Source of the DNA: Pirellulales bacterium
GTDB taxonomy: Bacteria; Planctomycetota; Planctomycetia; Pirellulales; Lacipirellulaceae
Reading direction: 5' to 3'
Length of the DNA: 64,000 bases
NCBI GenBank assembly: GCA_022841705.1
Contig: JALHQZ010000002.1
Location: 620,001 to 684,000 of the forward strand
Of the stretch, positions 62,549-64,000 are shown in pieces (position 1 is the first letter of the stretch; the number at the start of each line of letters is the position of its first letter). A program made the translations under genes and the position numbers. A model generated the notes under the pieces. It worked only from the letters and a program-made list of their open reading frames with translations. It had not been told where the DNA came from and did no database searches.

Positions 62549-63441
62549 CGCTCCACCCGCCGGACAGAGAAAGTCACTTCATTCACCCCCTCGACCAACT
62601 GCTCGCCCGCACTCGTCTCAAGTTCGATTTTGTGAACGACATCACTGGACTCTAATCGGCCCAGGGCTGGGTCGAACAACACCTCTCCGGTTGTCGTTTG
62701 AGGGCCAAGAGTTACCGCCGCAGTCCCGCCGTCCGTAACCTCGGCGAGCTCCCAAGTCGGTCGAAATACGACGAGCTTTTGCCCTTCTACCACCCGCGGC
62801 CCGACGAATTCATAAGTGGCCGACATCGCCGCCGGACCGGCCAGCGGTTCGGGCGCCTCGATGGTGCGGCGTAATGACGTTTTCACGCCCGGCTCGGCAG
62901 CGCCAATCGGCAGGGGTACGGTCAGCGCGGCGGCAAGGTTCTCTAGCACCGCGCGTGCTGAAACGACGCCCGCCGGTGACTTCTCCACCGTTTCCGCGAG
63001 CGTCTCGCTCGGCTCGCCGAACTTAAGTTCACCCGCCGGGCTCAAGGTGAGTTTTTGCGGTGAAGCAACCAGAGCATCGCACAGGGGCGCGAGCATCGCC
63101 GCGGCGCCCTCCACCGTGTTCGGATTCTTGGTGTCGTACTGCGACGCCGGTTGGCCGAGCCCGGCGAGCGTGACTTGAATGCTCTCGATCTTTTGCTCGA
63201 TGGCCATCGTGCCGGAATCGAGCTGTTCGGTGCATTTCCAGGTGAGCGTGGTGACTTGCTCAACGGCGGAATCAATCAGCCGCCCGTCCGGCGCCGTGAT
63301 CTTCGCGACCTGTGTCTGTTTGACTTCATACGTGACCTCTTCGCCTGGCCTGAACTTCCACGCAACCGGTTCGGCTGAATGCGCGAAAGTCGCACTGAGC
63401 AAAAGGAATACAGCCGCGGTATATTGATGGAAAAGCTTCAT
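62545..63441 (-). CDS. Secreted protein of unknown function
   Basis: 298 residues. Signal peptide MKLFHQYTAAVFLLLSATFAHS, then a beta-rich protein (AWKFRPGEEVTYEVKQTQVA, TLTWKCTEQLDSGTMAIEQKI). It resembles planctomycete DUF6263-type exported proteins, but this is only by feel. The start overlaps the stop of the MBL gene (ATGA), so the two are coupled. Confidence 0.65.
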   Translation of the reverse strand: MKLFHQYTAAVFLLLSATFAHSAEPVAWKFRPGEEVTYEVKQTQVAKITAPDGRLIDSAVEQVTTLTWKCTEQLDSGTMAIEQKIESIQVTLAGLGQPASQYDTKNPNTVEGAAAMLAPLCDALVASPQKLTLSPAGELKFGEPSETLAETVEKSPAGVVSARAVLENLAAALTVPLPIGAAEPGVKTSLRRTIEAPEPLAGPAAMSATYEFVGPRVVEGQKLVVFRPTWELAEVTDGGTAAVTLGPQTTTGEVLFDPALGRLESSDVVHKIELETSAGEQLVEGVNEVTFSVRRVER

Positions 63442-64000
63442 ATTTCAAACGCTTCGCCGATTTGCGGCACAAAAGGAATGGCCGACGTCTCCAAGCGGAT
63501 GCGCTCCGCCCACGCGGCCGCGTCTTGGTTGATGGGCGGCCAGGTGTTGTAGTGACACGGTGCCACACGCTGTGGACTGAGCAGCTTCGTCGCGAGCAAT
63601 GAGTCGTCAGGCCCCATTGTAAAGCGGTCGCCAATCGGCAGCACCGCCAGATCGAGTCCCGCGGCCCCGATGAGTTGCATGTCGCTGAATAGCGCTGTGT
63701 CGCACGCAAAGTACAGCCGTTGCCCTGCTAGTTCCAAGAGCAGTCCGCACGGCGCTCCGCCATACGTTCCGTCGGGCAGACTGGAACTATGAATCGCCGG
63801 CGTCATCTTGAGTCGCCCGAAGGGCTGCGTCACCGCGCCGCCGGGATTCATGCCGATGATCTTGTCCGCCGCCACCCCCTGCCCTGCTAACCAGTTGCCA
63901 CACTCGAAGTTGGTCAGCACCACGGCGCTGGTGCGTTTGGCGATGCTGGCCGCATCGGCGATGTGATCGAAATGGCCGTGCGAAACTAGCACGAATTCCG
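63438..64000 (-). CDS. Metallo-beta-lactamase-fold hydrolase, UPF0173-like (5' end beyond window)
   Basis: At least 187 residues; the frame is open at the right edge, so the N-terminus (with the first beta-sheet) lies outside. Zinc ligands in LVSHGHFDHIADA (HxHxDH), ECGN at the next loop, the late His in LPDGTYGGAPCG/IHSSS region and FACDTALFSD (Asp), and HYNTWPPI. The order fits the UPF0173/UlaG-like group of metal-dependent hydrolases. It is coupled to the secreted-protein gene downstream. Substrate unknown. Confidence 0.85.
   Translation of the reverse strand, partial: EFVLVSHGHFDHIADAASIAKRTSAVVLTNFECGNWLAGQGVAADKIIGMNPGGAVTQPFGRLKMTPAIHSSSLPDGTYGGAPCGLLLELAGQRLYFACDTALFSDMQLIGAAGLDLAVLPIGDRFTMGPDDSLLATKLLSPQRVAPCHYNTWPPINQDAAAWAERIRLETSAIPFVPQIGEAFEI

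Overview
The window looks like a chromosomal segment from a planctomycete, most likely of the Pirellulales type. This is inferred from several lineage-typical traits found together: a protein with 17 ELWKSDGT repeats and an N-terminal LEPLEQRTMLAG-like motif; dockerin-type GDxNxDGxV segments at the C-termini of secreted proteins, one followed by a PEP-CTERM-like tail; a tandem family of small RFSLRTLF proteins; two DUF1080 proteins; a formaldehyde-activating-enzyme homologue; lipid A synthesis (LpxB); and high GC with many dispersed hairpin repeats between genes. No tRNA, rRNA, CRISPR array, intact transposase or prophage was seen.

Layout. Positions 1-7.5 kb hold an FHA-like membrane protein cut by the left edge, an ExuT-like MFS transporter, a secreted protein, a ketosynthase homologue that has lost its catalytic Cys, a dockerin-bearing esterase, a decayed AAA ATPase and a Fae-like gene. 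Positions 7.6-19.4 kb are translation housekeeping: nusA, infB, rbfA, a degenerate HhH-GPD-like gene, a YebC-family gene, a YyaL-type thioredoxin protein, mnmA, and prfB with its programmed +1 frameshift. Positions 19.5-28.3 kb are accessory: unknown genes, a truncated paralogue, an AT-richer membrane protein, a gene-poor repeat-rich kilobase, a DUF1080 protein, a protein with a recurring SVAEMLAAARAxDG motif beside an Old Yellow Enzyme homologue, and two very small genes.

Positions 28.6-34.4 kb hold the ELWKSDGT giant protein, two parS-like sites 44 bp apart, a PP2C phosphatase and a 47-residue Lys/Ala protein. Positions 34.4-41 kb are on the minus strand: an lpxB/M50 protease/SGNH operon, an MFS/CYTH pair and a UDP-sugar pyrophosphorylase. 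Positions 41-45 kb are metK, ispF and cysS. Positions 45.1-46.7 kb are four RFSLRTLF-family genes in a row. Positions 46.8-57 kb contain ruvC, ruvB and ruvA, dispersed rather than in one operon, around a fatty-acid operon (rpmF-fabD-fabG-acpP-fabF), with a pair of alpha/beta hydrolases. Positions 57-64 kb hold a MacB-like ABC exporter pair, an isopropylmalate/isocitrate dehydrogenase-family gene, a methyltransferase/Rieske pair and a metallo-beta-lactamase-fold hydrolase running off the right edge.

The points most worth attention are the parS pair, the ketosynthase with Cys-to-Glu and His-to-Asn changes, two tiny basic-protein genes (one with promoter, SD and terminator all visible), the SVAEML linear-motif protein, the RFSLRTLF array, and hairpin repeats placed so that the TAG of the repeat serves as the stop codon of the preceding gene.
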